Notes: generated by a model from the sequence alone, not told the origin. A stretch of DNA of 64,000 nucleotides from Fratercula arctica (GCA_947846985.1 CANTUZ010000001.1:2852001-2916000); one strand, 5' to 3'. Shown: positions 1-13,300, counted from the stretch's first letter. Translations and numbers: made by a program.

Positions 1-498
1 CTTGACATGACAGCCTGAGTCCCCTTGGGGGGTTCTGGGATGAACACGTTGGACATGTCTCCCCGTTCTCCCCCTTGCCCTGCTCCCTCCTTCCCTTGGT
101 GCAGCGACTGTGTAGCTGAATGTTGTGATGTTCTTGTGAAGTGTCGTTTTTCTTACTTTTTTTTTTTTGTTGTTGCCCTCCCCTTTTTCCCCTTTCCTGG
201 GCAATGAAGTTTTAGCTCTAATGCAACAGGAGGCTCTTTGGAGGAGAGAAGCTTTCCTTGGAGGGGAGATAGCGCTGCTCTTCCCCGATGAAGTTCAGAG
301 CCAGGGAAGGGGTTGCACTGGCTCAGTCGCTTGGACACCTCCCTGTCCCCTCCTCCTTCCCCAAAGCCTGGTTGCTCGCAGGGGAATGGCCTTCTGGAAA
401 TGTTCTACCACAGTCTTGAAGGGAAATCCTGAGCGTTGGCTGTAGATTGGCCTCTGCTGGCAGTGATGCTTTCATTTTTTATATTTTTTTTTCCCTTT

Positions 499-521
499 TT
501 TTCTTTCTTTCTTTCTTTCTA
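499..521 (+). repeat. (TTTC)n microsatellite
   Basis: About five TTTC units sit inside a longer pyrimidine-rich stretch (475-530) of the putative 3' UTR. Confidence 0.8.
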
Positions 522-2313
522 TCTTCTCCCTGAGTTGGGCTCTGTCGGGAGCCCAGATGGCTTGCAAAAAGCAATGCCGTGGGCACCATCACCGCTCAGA
601 TCTGGCTAAAGTGCCTGCCACACCAAGTGGCATTTGGAGTTGCTCCTTGCTTCCCTGTCCTTGCACCCATGTAGGAAGAGGAGGTGGTGGTGTGGTGTGA
701 GCTTCCCCCGCTCTGGGTCAAGGAGATGCCCATGGGCGAAGGAGTTGTAAATAGTTTGGAAGGTGAAGCAGCCCCGGAGTGTAATTTATTCCTGCAAGGA
801 GACCTTTCCTCCTTGCTTTGTAAGCAGGATCTTTAAAAGCTGCATGTTTGCGTCCTCCAAAGGAGTGACGGTCTTGCAGCGGATGCTGACAGGCTCATGA
901 AGGTAAGAGCTCCCATCAGCGTGTTTCCAATGCAAAAGGCTTTAAACCAAAATCCTAGACCAGAGGTTAAAAAGAAAAGAAAAAAAAAAAAAAAAAAGAA
1001 AAAAAAAACTCAGAAACCAAGTAGATGATGGTTGCATTTTATTCCCTCCCTGAAACGGCTCATGGCCAGCCCAAGGCTGTCTCAGCTCTTTACTCTTGAC
1101 CTTCAAGGCCTCGTGGAGAGGAGCCTGGTTTTGGGTCACTCCGTTGCTCGCAGGGAGCTGGTTCCCAAGGCAGCTGAAGCCAGCTGGAAGGCTGCCGGAG
1201 CTGTGAATGGGTCTTGGCTCAGTCCCCACAGCCTTCTACTGTTGGGTTGCTCCCTTCCTTGCTGGATCTTGGTCGGCACAGTGTGGGAAATCCCATTGAT
1301 CGCAAGCTTTCTTTGAAGCTTGGTGTGCACTGCCTTGATAGTGATGGGACCATCAAAGATGTTTACCGTGGAGGGAATGGGAGCTGAGGCTTAGTCTTTG
1401 GGTGCTGGCCAAGCTGGGCTGCGGAGCCCATGAGCATCTGGGAGAAGTCACCTTGCAGAGGAGAAGGTGGTCTACGAGATGCTGATGTGCATCGTGTTCA
1501 ACGCACAAAGCAGGCTTGGAAAGGCCAGGAACAAGCCACCATCAAAACAGCCTTGAGCAGTTTGTTCTTGTTTTGGCAGCATTGAATGGCTCTATTTTTT
1601 TTTTTTTTTTTGAAGCTGTACTCCCATAGTGTTTTGAAACCCTGAAGTCTTGGGCTTAGTGTGTAAGAACCGGGGGCAGAATTGGCCAACTTATCAATGT
1701 AAGAGAAAAATACCCCTATTAATAATGAAAATGTGAATTGTGATGCTTTGATAAACACCTCCTAAGAAGTGCAACATGAGACTTTAATTCGTTTGCATCT
1801 ACCCTGGGTTTTTATGAATGTAAGTGGAATAAAACCCCCCTCTTACCTTCCCCTAGTACTGTCCCTTCTATATGGTACTCTCTCAAGTCTGTGAAACACA
1901 GTGTGTTTTTCTCTGCAGAATTGCAAGATTTTGGTGGATTTGAAGGCTTCTGAGAACAAAGTTGCTTCTCCCTTTACTGTGGTGCTGTATTGAAACATTC
2001 CCGGTGGATTGTCATTGCCAAGTGAGAGATGTTGTTAAATCTCAGCATCTGTTGATAATCACCTGCATGTTCTGTTTTTATCCTTGGAGATGACTTTATT
2101 GGAAGGTCAAGTGCTTAAAAGCTTGGAAGTGTTAAAAGCAATCTAACAAAGAGTTGTTTCCACAATTCACTTTTTTCTTTCTTTTTTTTTTTTTATAATG
2201 AGACCCAAACTTTATGCGTCATGCACTGACTGTTACTGTTATCGTCCTGAATATTTACTACCTTTTATTTTTAAAAGGATGATACTTTTTTGATGAAAAT
2301 AGACCTAGACCAA

Positions 2314-2343
2314 AATAAACTCTGCAATGCTCTGTGAAATAAA
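2314..2343 (+). terminator. Tandem poly(A) signals closing the upstream transcript
   Basis: Two AATAAA hexamers (2314-2319 and 2338-2343) lie 24 bp apart and are followed within about 50 bp by GT-rich sequence (gtgatgttgtcatgtgttct). This is the usual layout of a vertebrate polyadenylation site. No downstream coding sequence is seen before the CR1 at 2532. Confidence 0.45.
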
Positions 2344-2531
2344 CTGTCAGTATTCCCCTGCCAGTCCGTGATGTTGTCATGTGTTCTGGGATTGTTTGCG
2401 TAATGGTGATGCCTTGATCTTCTCCCTGTGTTTCTGCTTTTTTGTGCTTTATGAGGGAGGTAAAGGTCTGACCAGAGGGAGGTCTGGAGATCCATCCTTC
2501 TTGAGATTGGTACAGTTGTGTTGCATCTCTT

Positions 2532-3415
2532 CTTGATGACAACACCAAGCTGAGTGGTGCAGTGACATGCCTGAGGGACAGGTTGTCATCCAGAGGGACC
2601 TGGATAGGCTCTAGAAGTGGGCCCATGTGAACCTCATGAGGTTCAACAAGGCCAAGTGCAGAGACCTGCACTTGGGTCAATGCAACCCCCAGTATCCATA
2701 CAGGCTGGGGGATGGAAGGAATAGAGAGCAGCCCTGAGGAGAAGGACTTGGGAGTGTTGGTGGGTGAGAAGCTCAACATGAGCCAGCAATGTGCGCTGGC
2801 AGCCCAGAAATGCCCCCGCAGCCTGGGCTGCATCCCCAGCAGCGTGGGCAGCAGGGCGAGGAGGGGGATTCTGCCCCTCTGCTCCGCTCGGGGGAGACCC
2901 CCCTGCAGTGCTGCCTCCAGCTCTGGGGCCTCAGCACAGGAGAGACACGGAGTTGTTGGAGCGGGGCCAGAGGAGGCCCCGGAGATGCTGGGAGGGCTGG
3001 AGCCCCTCTGCTGTGAGGACAGGCTGAGAGAGCTGGGGGGGTTCAGCCTGGAGAAGAGAAGGCTCCAGGGAGACCTTAGAGACCCTTCCAGTCCCTCAGG
3101 GGGCTCCAGGAAAGCTGGGGAGGGACTCTGGATGAGGGAGGGGAGCCATGGGACAAGGGGGAAGGGTTTTCCACTGAAAGAGGGGAGATTGAGATGAGAT
3201 ATTAAGAAGAAATTCTGTGCTGTGAGGGTGGTGAGCCCCTGTCCCAGGTTGCCCAGAGAAGCTGTGGCTGCCCCATCCCTGGAGGTGTGTTCAAGGCCAT
3301 GTTGGACGGGGCTCTGAGCAACCTGATTAGTTGAAGATGTCCCTGCCTATGGCAGGGGGGTTGGATTAGATGGCCTTTAAAGGTCCTTTCCAACCCAAAC
3401 CATTCTATGGTTCTC
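2532..3415 (+). mobile_element. CR1 LINE, 3' part, sense orientation, GC-rich subfamily
   Basis: The segment begins in the end of the reverse-transcriptase ORF (gatgacaacaccaagctgag) and runs to the typical CR1 3' terminus (caacccaaaccattctatgg). At about 0.88 kb it is the longest CR1 copy in the window. It contains the block encoding the ELSQ-type motif in its degenerate form RELGGFSLEKRRLQGD, shared with the copies at 28.0, 37.9, 57.1 (reverse) and 63.2 kb. It is 5'-truncated with no intact ORF2. The frames open over 160-190 codons here are relics of the LINE, not host genes. Confidence 0.95.
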
Positions 3416-6400
3416 TGCCATCCAGGTTTTATAAAAGAGCAGCTGAAGAGCAGTCATATGAAGAGGAGGTGACTGTGCAGACCTGCATCTTGAACAGTAA
3501 CTGTAGAATAATTGTTCAGTGCTTGTGGCCACATGGGGACAATGATGCACCCGTAGAAACCATCAGGCAGCAGTTTTAAACCAAACAAACGGGAAGCAAT
3601 TTATTTTTAACACACATTATGCAAGTCATTGCCCCAGGGTGCTGTGAAGGACAAAAACCATAAGCAGGTTCAAAGAGCAATAAATGGCTCATATGTCCAT
3701 TAGCACTTATTAAACACAGCTTGGGAAGTCCCTGAGCAGTTCTTTGCTAAATATGTTTATTAAGGGAAAGTCTTGCTTGGTGCTTGCTCTATTACTTTTT
3801 ATTCTTTACCCCAGGATCTGCTCCCAGCTGCAGACAAGAGGGTGCTTTGGGTGAGAAGGGGATCTTGTCTGGGTCAGCATGGGGTTGTTCTTTGTTAAGC
3901 AGCTGTTTTCTCCAGCCCCTGAATGGCTGCATTTAACTGATAGTTGAAAGGGATTAAAATAAACACAACGCTATCTCACTGGTTGGTGATGGGTAGTCAG
4001 TACCGTGTCATGAGTTTGACTGGCTCTGGGAATAGCGTTTGAGTGTTAAATACAGAATTGCCCTAGGGGAAGGGGTAGAGCTCCTGATATCTACAATATT
4101 GAATAATCCCTAACCGGGGCTGTCCTTGCTGTACCCTAGGGAAAGATATTGAAAAGTTGAAAGGAGAGAAATGAGAGTCATGTAGGCTGTGTCTGTTATT
4201 CAAATAAAGGAGCTGAGGATTGATTGCTGGCTCTAAGCCCAAATGGCTTGGGACAGCCAACATTGTGCTATTTAACTCTCTTTCTTCCTCGCTAAAACTG
4301 CCCTAATTTATAAAAGCTTAGTGGTACAGCTGGGATAGTTCTCATGGTATCTGGGAACCTTTCCAAGCCCTTTAAATTTGCCCATAGAGTTGTAGTCCTG
4401 GGGTCTGGGAGGTGATGCTGATGTGACCATGCCCTGCACAGTAAGAAGAATCTCTTATATCTCTACTAAAGCCTTAATACGATGCAGTGGCTTGGAGCTT
4501 GCAAAGTTCAAACTTGGCATGAAAAGTCTAGCCATGCTATGAGCAGCAGCAGCGGCATGAGGCTGAAGGCTGGTTCCCCTTCTCCTGGACTCTTGGTGCA
4601 AGCAACCTCTTCTTGGCTGAAGCTCCTGACCAGGTTTCAAGCTCAATGTGTGTATTGACCATGTGTGAAATAGGAAACTATTTCCTAAGTGAAACTTAGG
4701 AAACTAAGTTGGGTTTTTTTTCCCCCGCTCTTAAGCCTCTTAGTTTTCTTCATCTATTTCTTCTGGACCTTGTTTCTGTTCTAGTTACTACTCAGCCCTT
4801 ACTCATCTACTTGGTTCTCCTGCTTCGGTCTCTTCTCCTGGAGGCTGGTGGCTGCCCTTCACCTCTAAGTGGCTGAAGGTGGAAAGAGGATGTTCTGACT
4901 CTCTCCATGGCAAGATGTAGCCATGGATGGTGGTGCCAGGAGTTCATAGACAGCTGACCTGGATAGGACACATTTCCTTCTCTGGGGCACATGGTGGGGA
5001 GGTACAGACCACAGTGTGATCAAGTCCTAATGACCATCGTCCTCAAGATGTCTCACCATGGTCTCTGTTACCTGATCTATCCAAAACTTTCTTCTACCTT
5101 GCCTCTTGTCCTTTTCATCCTTTTTTCCTTGTTTTCTCTTCAGCTTAGCCGCATCCCTTCTCCTTCCTATTCCTTTCTCCTCCTGAGATGTATACTCTGC
5201 TGCTCCTTCAGGAACCTTTGGTCCTACATTCACCGAGAGCTTTCCCCAACAGATGCCTGGAGTTCCAGCTCCTATATACTTGTATTTCCCTTTTGCATCT
5301 TTTTTAATGCTTGTGGCTTTGTGCCTAATGGCCTCCATGGGCCGTGTGCCTGGGGATGAGCATTTTTAATATGAAGAAGAGTTTTTAGAGTCCTAATCCA
5401 CTGTAAAATCACCACTTCTGGTGTCTGTATCTACTCAGGAAGAAGACCCAGGGTGCTGGGAGCAAAAGAGAGGTTGAGCTCCTGCCCCTGCATAAGGTGT
5501 CTTTCCTCCAGTGCTGCCTAGCAGACACCCCTTTCAAACATCTCCTCATCCTTTTGCAGCTCTATGGGGTGTTTAATACCCTGTTTCATGGAAAAATGCC
5601 GCAAGCGTAGGTTGTAGCATAGCCTTTGCATGGTGACAGCCACTTTGGGGCATGGTGGCATCACATGGAGAGATCCAGGGCTAAGTGCAGCGCAGTCTGT
5701 CTGTAGAAATCTGCTCGATAGGTGGCTTGGTGCGGGCACAGGAAGAGCTGCACCCTGCAGAGCCACCTCACTGTGATCACTTTGTGTGTTTACAGCCTTT
5801 AGTAGCTGGTCCCCCCCCCATCTCTACACATGGCTTGAAGCTGGGGTTGGTTTTTGAGCAGGCTGGTAGCCCCATGCTTTATGGTCGCCAGGAGATGATA
5901 GCTTTGCGACCTTGCTGAGGAGTTTCCAACACTTTGGAGACCTTTTTGCTGTGCCCCACAGGGCAGCATCAGTGCTGTGCTGTCATCTGTCCACTCCTGG
6001 TCATCTCTAGCTCCATCCATGTGCAGCCATGATTGCACCCCTGGTCAGTGCAGTCTGGCAGTGCCAACTCCATCAGGGTGGAAGGTCTGAAGAGCAAATC
6101 CCCCAACCTTCCCTCGCCACTGTGCAGGCTGGGAAACCGCAGTCCCTTCCAGGCTGGCAGTGATTCATATGCAAATGTTGGGAGCAAGCAGGATGCCAGC
6201 TTGCGCCCTGCAATCCAGCGATGGGAGAGGAACAGAAAGGAACCAGCCAGCACATGCAGCCGTGGTGCCCCACAGAAGGGCAATTTCTCCAGGCTGACAA
6301 CATGCAGGGTCTGGTTATTAGTAGTATTTCTTTTCTGCTGAGGGTGAAATACTATGAATTATTCAAAGCGATGCTGGGCAAGGGAGGGAAGGCTGACTGG

Positions 6401-9400
6401 GTCACATTAGGGGCTTTGGCAACCTTCAGCACAAGGGTTACTTCGTGGAGCTTCCCCGGGGCTGCTTTGATCCCTGCTACGAGCTTTTAAAAATTCAGCC
6501 AACAACTGGGATCGAGTTGGAGGGGAGGGTGCAGAAAGCCACACGCGGCAAACCTCCCCTTCTGTCCTCATCATCCTCAAGGACCTAATTACCTAATTAT
6601 CACAAGTTAATGAGGGGGACTGCAGCTCTTCCCTGACCCAGTCCCTTCCTGCCCTGGGCGTCTTTTTGCTCACAGAGCCGTATTTTATTTATCGGATTTA
6701 GTGTGGTTTCCAGTGAGACGGAGTCTCTATCAAATGAATCGTTCCACCTGGACCTCAATTTGCTCTCCAGATGGCTTGGCCCTCTTAAGCTGCCCTGGTG
6801 TGATATATTTTTCCCTGAGCTGCGATGGGTTTTCCCTGGGTCCTGGCTCCTCCCTGCCTGGCTGTTATTGACAGCTGCACGGCTAATGCCCCGTAGCTCT
6901 CTGGCATGTCATTCAGGAGAAACAAAAGCAGATTTCTCCCCCACCTCTCCGGCAATGAGGATAAAGGGGATGCTTTTGTGCTTCCCCAAGCGCTGCTGCA
7001 GAAGGGCTGAGCGTGCTTTGCGGAGGGGACCTGTCTCCGTGCAGAGTCCCGACGTGGATGGGAGCTCTCCCGGAGGGAAGTTGAGTCTTTTCTAGGTCCC
7101 ACCTGGAGAACACAACCTGTGGGCCAGGTAAGGCTGGACTTCTTGCTTTAGCAGCTGGGTAGGCTTGGCCAAAAAAAAAAAAATTAATGCAGTGTTTGCT
7201 GCTGTATGGTACTTGGCTGGAGAGGGTGACCTGGAGAGGAGTGTGCATGGGTGAGGGCAATGGGGCAAGCCCGCTCTTTCTTTGGCGTTGACATCATTTG
7301 TTTCATGGGTAGACAGGAGGGATGTGAGCTGGGGCAGGGCTTTTGGATTAATTGGGGGGAAGAAGGGGAGGGGGGTGTTGCTCTGTAAGGAGGTCAGTCT
7401 GAGCTGTTTCTTCCCAGCACTGAGCCGTGCAGAGCTGTACATGTCCCTGATGGCTCGGAAACGTGTGCAGATCAGGGAGAGATGTGGGGATAGAGATGTA
7501 TTTGTCTGGGATGGAGCTGCATGTGTCAGGAAAATGTGGAGTCAGCTGTGCTCTTTGCAAAGGCGTCTCTAGAGAGCTGCCTTTGTTGGAACTTCTCTAA
7601 AACACTTTGAACCGACTGGCAGCGGTTCCCTTCTGTACACAGCCCCGAGCACCCGTCAGTGGTGTTCGGGGTGTTCAGAGCCTTCACACACTCCTGCAGG
7701 ATTGCTTAGATATTTAGTTAGGGCTTGTCAAGCTGTTTCACTGCTCTTTAGGACTCTGCAGCTCCCCTGTGGCACAGGCAGAGGTGTTTTCCCCACTGCT
7801 GGGGGATTCTGGAGGCACAAAGGGATACGGTGACACTTTCTTGGGGTGGTGGGGTGAAGATCCTCAGGATCAGATTTGGTTGTCCTACACACAGCTACCA
7901 TGGTGCAGGTGCAGCCAAAAGGTGTTCTCTGGGGCATGGGAGAATCTGAGCACTTTTGGGGGCTGTGGTCAGGTGTGATGGCTGTCCAGGTGGTGCAGGT
8001 GTAGGAAGAGAGAAGGATGAGAATTAAAGCAGGGATTTTTTGACTCATGAGAAATTCAATGTAATCGTCCTCGAGGATTCTTTCAGGAGAGTGTGTGGAC
8101 ACCACAAAGCCACTGATGTCTGGTAACTCGTTACCCCAGTGGGGACTTGTGCTCCTGCCAGAGGCTTGTGGTGAGATGCCCCACAGTCTGACTTAGGGGG
8201 CCCTTAAGAGCAGACCATGGACCCCCTCCCCCAAACGGGCTCTTTGCTGTTACAGAGCCTCAGAAAAGCAATCTAAAACCTGCATGGCCATGGTTGAAGC
8301 TGTGATCAGGAGTTCTCTGTTGATGGCCTTCGCTGGCACCCCCACTCAAGGAGTGGTGCTGACTCTCTGTCATGCTTTTAAAACACGGGTGGTGGCATTG
8401 CTGTGCCCCTTTTATTTAACATCCAGCTGGAGAGAGCAGTTGGGCAAGCGTTGGGAGACCCAGGCTCCATCCCCTCCTTTCTCTGTCCACCAGCATGTGG
8501 GTCTGTGTAACAGTGATGGGTCAGGGTGGGCTTTTGTGGTGAAGTGGAGGGAACAGGTCAGAGTCAACCTGTTAGTGGGTCTAGGATGGTGGAGACAGAA
8601 ACTGAGGGTTTAGGGTCTGTAATTCTCTCACTGTTGTCAGATAGTCGATTCTTGTCACTAGCCACGACGCTCCCCTGCTTTTCAGATCCCCTCTCTGCAG
8701 GTAGAGGTCCTTCTCCCCAAGGATTACTCTTTACAGATGATCTGGTTGCCTCCCCCTGACTTGAGCAGGGATCAGCCTTTTGGATGTGCAGCTATTTTGC
8801 CCCCTCCAGACTGAGCACACGACTTTCCCTGCCCTACAGGGATGAGTCCTGCTGCTTAGGCTGTCAGAGTGGTGTGAACCATTAGAGCTCGAATGAGAGA
8901 AGTCTGCTGTGCTTCATTGCAATCGCTTTATGAAGTCCTTTAGGAAAGATTTAAAACCATCCGGAGAACAAATCTAGCAGAAAGGTAGGTCAGATGTAGA
9001 TGTCTCCCCTGCTTTTGAGCAGGTCACGTCATAGCTACCTATGGCAAATCTTGGTCTCACACCCTTACCTCTGGATTTTTGCCTGGAATAAGACATCTGG
9101 GGAAACGCGGTGGATAAAAAGAGTCAAAATATTGCATTGCTTCCAGCTGGGCTGTACTGTGGAGCACTTTCATTTGAGAGGATGGGGAAACCAGTTAATA
9201 AGAGCTGCAAGATGTCAGAAAGAAAGGAAAAGGTGTCAAGGTGTAAGTGCAGCATAGGTTGGGCAAGGCAACTGCCTTAGAAGAAACACCTCCTAAAAGC
9301 AGAAGTTGGTCTACTGGGATGGGATTGGATTGGATTGGACATATCCATTTTGGCTGGAATATTTACTTCCTCATGGTACCGAGGAAGATGCAGAAACCAT

Positions 9401-9476
9401 GATGGTGTTGGACGTTGCAGTCAGATATATTTAAGACCGTGCTGTTCTCTTGTCTCCTTCCCTGCTTCCCAATCAG
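3416..9476. other. Unique intergenic / KLHL35 leader DNA without recognised coding
   Basis: None of the short frames matches a family I recognise. The strong splice acceptor at 9476 implies that KLHL35 has at least one untranslated leader exon somewhere upstream, possibly in this interval, but no CpG-rich promoter or unambiguous exon stands out. The stretch 6560-6960 is unusually free of repeats and carries homeodomain-like TAATTA/TTAATGA motifs. A short GGATT repeat lies at 9318-9338, and an A13 tract near 7171. Confidence 0.5.
9449..9476 (+). promoter_or_regulatory. Splice acceptor upstream of the KLHL35 start codon
   Basis: A long pyrimidine run (tctcttgtctccttccctgc) is followed by aatcag at 9471-9476, one base before ATG 9478. 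It implies an untranslated 5' exon upstream and decides the start: frames beginning at 9415 would lie in the intron. Confidence 0.75.
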
Positions 9477-9477
9477 G

Positions 9478-10367
9478 ATGCATCGAATGATGAAAGAAGA
9501 ATCAAGTTTCAGGACAAGCAGCCTGGAAAACGCGACACGGGACCCAAGCAAAGAAAAGCTGCACATGAAGCCCTGCAGCGGGTCCTGCCATGCTGAGCAA
9601 ATCCTCCAGACACTGAACTCCTACCGGCAGAGTGGTATCTTCACAGATGTGGTGCTATTAATTGATGGACAAGAATTCCCCTGTCACCGTGCCACTTTGT
9701 CAGCCAACAGCACCTATTTCCGGGCCATGTTTGGTGGCAATCTCAAGGAAGGCCACCAGGACATCATTAATATTCAAAAGATTTCCGCTTCCACGATGTC
9801 TCTTCTTCTTGATTATATGTATGGGGGCAACATCATAATTCAGGAGGACAATGTTGAAAGCATCTTGGAACTGTCTGACTTGCTGCAGATCTCCAAGCTC
9901 AGAGATGCTTGTGTCACGTTCCTTGAAGGCCAGCTTCACCCATGCAACTGTTTGGGCATCATGAAGTTTGCCGATTCATTCTCCATTGCTTCTCTGACAG
10001 AAAAGAGCAAGAGGTTCATGCTGGAGTGTTTTGTGGAGGTGTCATCTCATGAAGAGTTCTTGGAGATGGGTGTGAAGGAGCTGGTTGAATATCTATCTGA
10101 TGAGCAGCTGGTGGTCCCCAAGGAGGAAGTGGTCTTTGAAGCAGTCATGCGCTGGGTACGGCATGACGTACCAGCCAGGAAGGGAGCCTTGAAGGACCTC
10201 CTTGAGCATGTGCGTCTGCCCCTGCTTGACCCCGCCTACTTCCTGGAGAAGGTGGAAATGGATGGACTCATCCAGGACTCGAAGGAGTGCATTCCTCTGC
10301 TGCACGAGGCCCGCAAGTACTACATCCTCGGGAATGAGGTCAGCTCTTTGCGATCAAGGCCCAGAAG
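9478..10367 (+). CDS. KLHL35: KLHL35 coding exon 1: N-terminus, BTB, BACK
   Basis: This exon encodes residues 1-296 plus two bases of Arg297. The donor is AAG|gtaaaa at 10368; reading on gives an immediate in-frame stop in the intron (taa 10369-10371). A 38-residue leader precedes the [17 protein letters not shown] helix typical of the KLHL24/KLHL35 branch. The 3-box/BACK region includes [11 protein letters not shown]. The exon itself starts at 9477, after the acceptor. Confidence 0.93.
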
Positions 10368-13300
10368 GTAAAACACAGCGTCTTCTTCCCTAGACTGGCA
10401 TGGCCTAAGTTGATGGATTTGAAGTTTGAGGGGAGTTCTTGGGTTGTTTATTCTTTCTTTCTTCCCCCCACCCCTCTCCGATTGCTTCTTTTTTGGCCTC
10501 CCTGTTTCCAAAATGAAGGCGTTGGAGATGTTTTCCTGGTCCCACCTATAAATTTTCTGTGAAGTTTATACTAATGCATGTGACACTCTTCTTTGTTGGC
10601 AAGAAGTGCTCTAGTCACACTTCCCTGGGTGTGCAGTGATGCTATCCAGACGTATCCAGACTATGACCAAGAACGGGTGTTCGTAACTCTTTGTTTCTGT
10701 CTGCTTTCACCAATGTGTAGAGCACTGGGTTGAGACGTGTTTCCTGTTCTCAGCTCTGCCTGTTCTCATTTCACCTCTTTGGTCTCTCTCCCACCTTCTC
10801 CAAGCTGTCTGTTAGCAGGAAGGCTTGGATCAGGCTCAGTCCTCCTGGCCATCAGCGTGGTGCCTAGCTCAAAAACATTACTGCAGGGTCAGGAATTTAT
10901 GTCCAGGGGAAAAAGAAAGGCAGTTACTATCCATGTGGCTACCTGGGTACCCTCATATTACTTTTTTTTATTATTTCCCCCCCCCCCCCCCCCCCATTGC
11001 TTTATTGATGAGCAGCAAGAGGATAAAGAGATGCTGACCCAGTCAGCTGCCAGCGTAAAGTGGAGGAGGTATAAAAAAAGAGATTTCTAGGGTTGGGGGT
11101 CTGTGTAAATCTGCACCTTTTTGTGACTCTGAAGCTGGGATTTGATCAGCCGCATTTTGTGTGTCTCCTGTTTCTTCATGGTCCCACAGGTCCCTTAGGG
11201 TGTGCTTGGTAAGAGTAGTGAGGGACATCTCTGCTCTGGGGTGGGCGACCATATCAAACTGGGTTAGTTTGCAAGGCTCTCCATTCTTTCCCAGAGGACA
11301 CCCGTGACCACAGGGCTGCAGGGCCAGGTTCTTGTGCTCTCCTGCTCTTCAGCCCAAGAAGTGCAGGGGTTTTTGCTGCTCAGTGGTGGAACATCCTGGG
11401 CAGAAGAATGGAGATTGCCCCAGTACACCTCAGAAGTCCCAACCTGGCATTCAGGGCATGTGCCTGTCAGGTGGAAGAGATGATTTGACACATCTTCTCT
11501 GTGATGAATACCACAACAGGGTCCGTGGTGACCTCCTCAAGGATGCAAACAGCTAGAATTCACTGGGGATAAATCCCACCCCCCAGCATCCACATTTTAC
11601 CTCCCTCCTTTTACAGCTTTCGCCTTAAGTGAATTGTCTCAGCCTGCACAAGCCGTGGCAGAGCTGAGGATTGGACGAAGCCTTTCAAATCCTCTTTCAT
11701 CCTCCTCCTTCCTCTCCCCTCCCACAGAGCCGTTCCTCTCTTGCCACCTACCCACTGGCAGGATTTTTCCTTCCCCTGCTGTCTGTCTTGTCTGCTCGCT
11801 ACTATTAGGGCTGGAGAGAGAGAGATTTCCTGGAAACACTTCTCTCTCCAGGCAGAGAGCTTGTCGCAGGCGGGCTGCCAGGAACAGCTTTCCACGCTCG
11901 TGGCTGTGCCTTGAAGATTAGGCTTGATTTGTGCTGGAAGGGGGGAGGTGGTGAGTGGCAGGAGGCAATCTCACGAAGGACTTTTAAAGGTCATTCCCAT
12001 TTTCTTTCCCTATGCACTTTGGACCCCTTCCCACCCAATCTGGGAGGTGTCTTTGATTTGAATGTGCAGGGGTGAAATGATTTGCCTAGAAAATCAGTAG
12101 CTGATGCAGGAGGGGCCCCTGCTCTATCCATTGGACCGTGCTGCCAATGTCCTAGGTAGGATGGGAGGGATGATGGAAAGGAGTAGCCTGGCCTGGGGAA
12201 TTATCCATGCCTTTCATGGTTTAGGTTCATGGAGCTGGCGGAAGTCATCATCGTCATTGGGGGCTGTGATAAGAAAGGACTTCTGAAGCTGCCCTTCACG
12301 GACCTCTACCACCCAAAGAGCAGGCAGTGGACAGCCCTCTCCAGCGTGCCCGGCTACACCAAGTCAGAGTTTGCTGCCTGCACACTGAAGAACGATGTGT
12401 ACATATCAGGTGAGATACTCTGGACCAGATGGTCCCTTCCTGGTTGCAAAGAAAGGCACAACCTCTGCTTGGACAGCCCCTCCTTAGTTCTGCTCGCTAG
12501 GACTCATTCACGTGCATCCCAGCTTTGGAGCAAAGTCACTTCTTGATGAAATGACTTGGATTTTGCTGTCTCAAGGAACAATTTCACCTTTAAGGGGGAG
12601 GATGGCAGTATTAAAAAAAACCTTTTCCTCCTGTTGGGCATCTGTCAAAAGTGTTCAGCTGTGGAATGAGCTGGTTTTGGTGTGGGCTGTCAGACAGGGT
12701 TTCCTAAAACATCAGTCTCCTGCCTGTCCCTCGCTTAAAATGTAATGCCGATCAGATGAGTTCTATGTAAAGGATGGAGCAGTGTAACAAGTGCCTTGAA
12801 GTCCAGAGAGTATCTCCCTCGGGAAGCTGAGTTTATATGGCCATAAACCAATAACCGTATTCTGGCCTAAATTAGAATCATAGAATCATGGAATTGTCTA
12901 GGTTAGAAGGGACCTTGCAGATCATTGAGTCCAACCATCAAGCTAACACTGACAAAAACCACCACTAACCCATGTCCCTCAGCACCACGTCTGCCCGGCT
13001 TTTAAATCCCTCCAGGGATGGTGACTCCACCACTTCCTTGGGCAGCTTGGTCCAGTGCTTGACAACCCTTTTGGTGAAGAAGTTTTTCCTAATATCCATC
13101 CTAAACCTCCCCTGGCACAACTTGAGGCCGTTTCCTCTTTCTTCTTGTCCTGTCCTTGGCCTGTTCCTTGGGAGAAGAGACCGACCCCCAGTTGTTCCAT
13201 TGCATGGAGGAACTATGCAATATTGTGGTGTAATGAGGTGATGGGGCTGTCCTTGGGATCACAGCAGCCCTCCATCCCTCTGTTTTTCAGGAGGACACAT

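Larger units (their letters stand above)
1..2365 (+). other. Probable 3' UTR of an upstream plus-strand gene (GDPD5 by synteny)
   Basis: No open frame here resembles a protein. The stretch is rich in T-tracts (about 158-168, 480-530, 1596-1610, 2178-2194) and A-tracts (about 981-1008). It contains AATAAA at 1828-1833, 2314-2319 and 2338-2343, the last followed by a T/G-rich stretch, as expected at a cleavage site. In human, KLHL35 follows GDPD5 (a glycerophosphodiester phosphodiesterase) in the same orientation, so this is most likely the end of the GDPD5 transcript. The no-coding and poly(A) observations are direct; the gene identity is inferred from gene order only. It could instead be intergenic DNA. 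Confidence 0.45.

Noticed and set aside
2258..2833. 191-codon minus-strand open frame
   Set aside because: It overlaps the 3' end of the putative UTR and the antisense of a CR1 copy; no domain and no splice partner.
9415..9477. Extending KLHL35 to the upstream in-frame ATG at 9415
   Set aside because: The intervening codons are a polypyrimidine tract and acceptor, and do not resemble KLHL35 N-termini.
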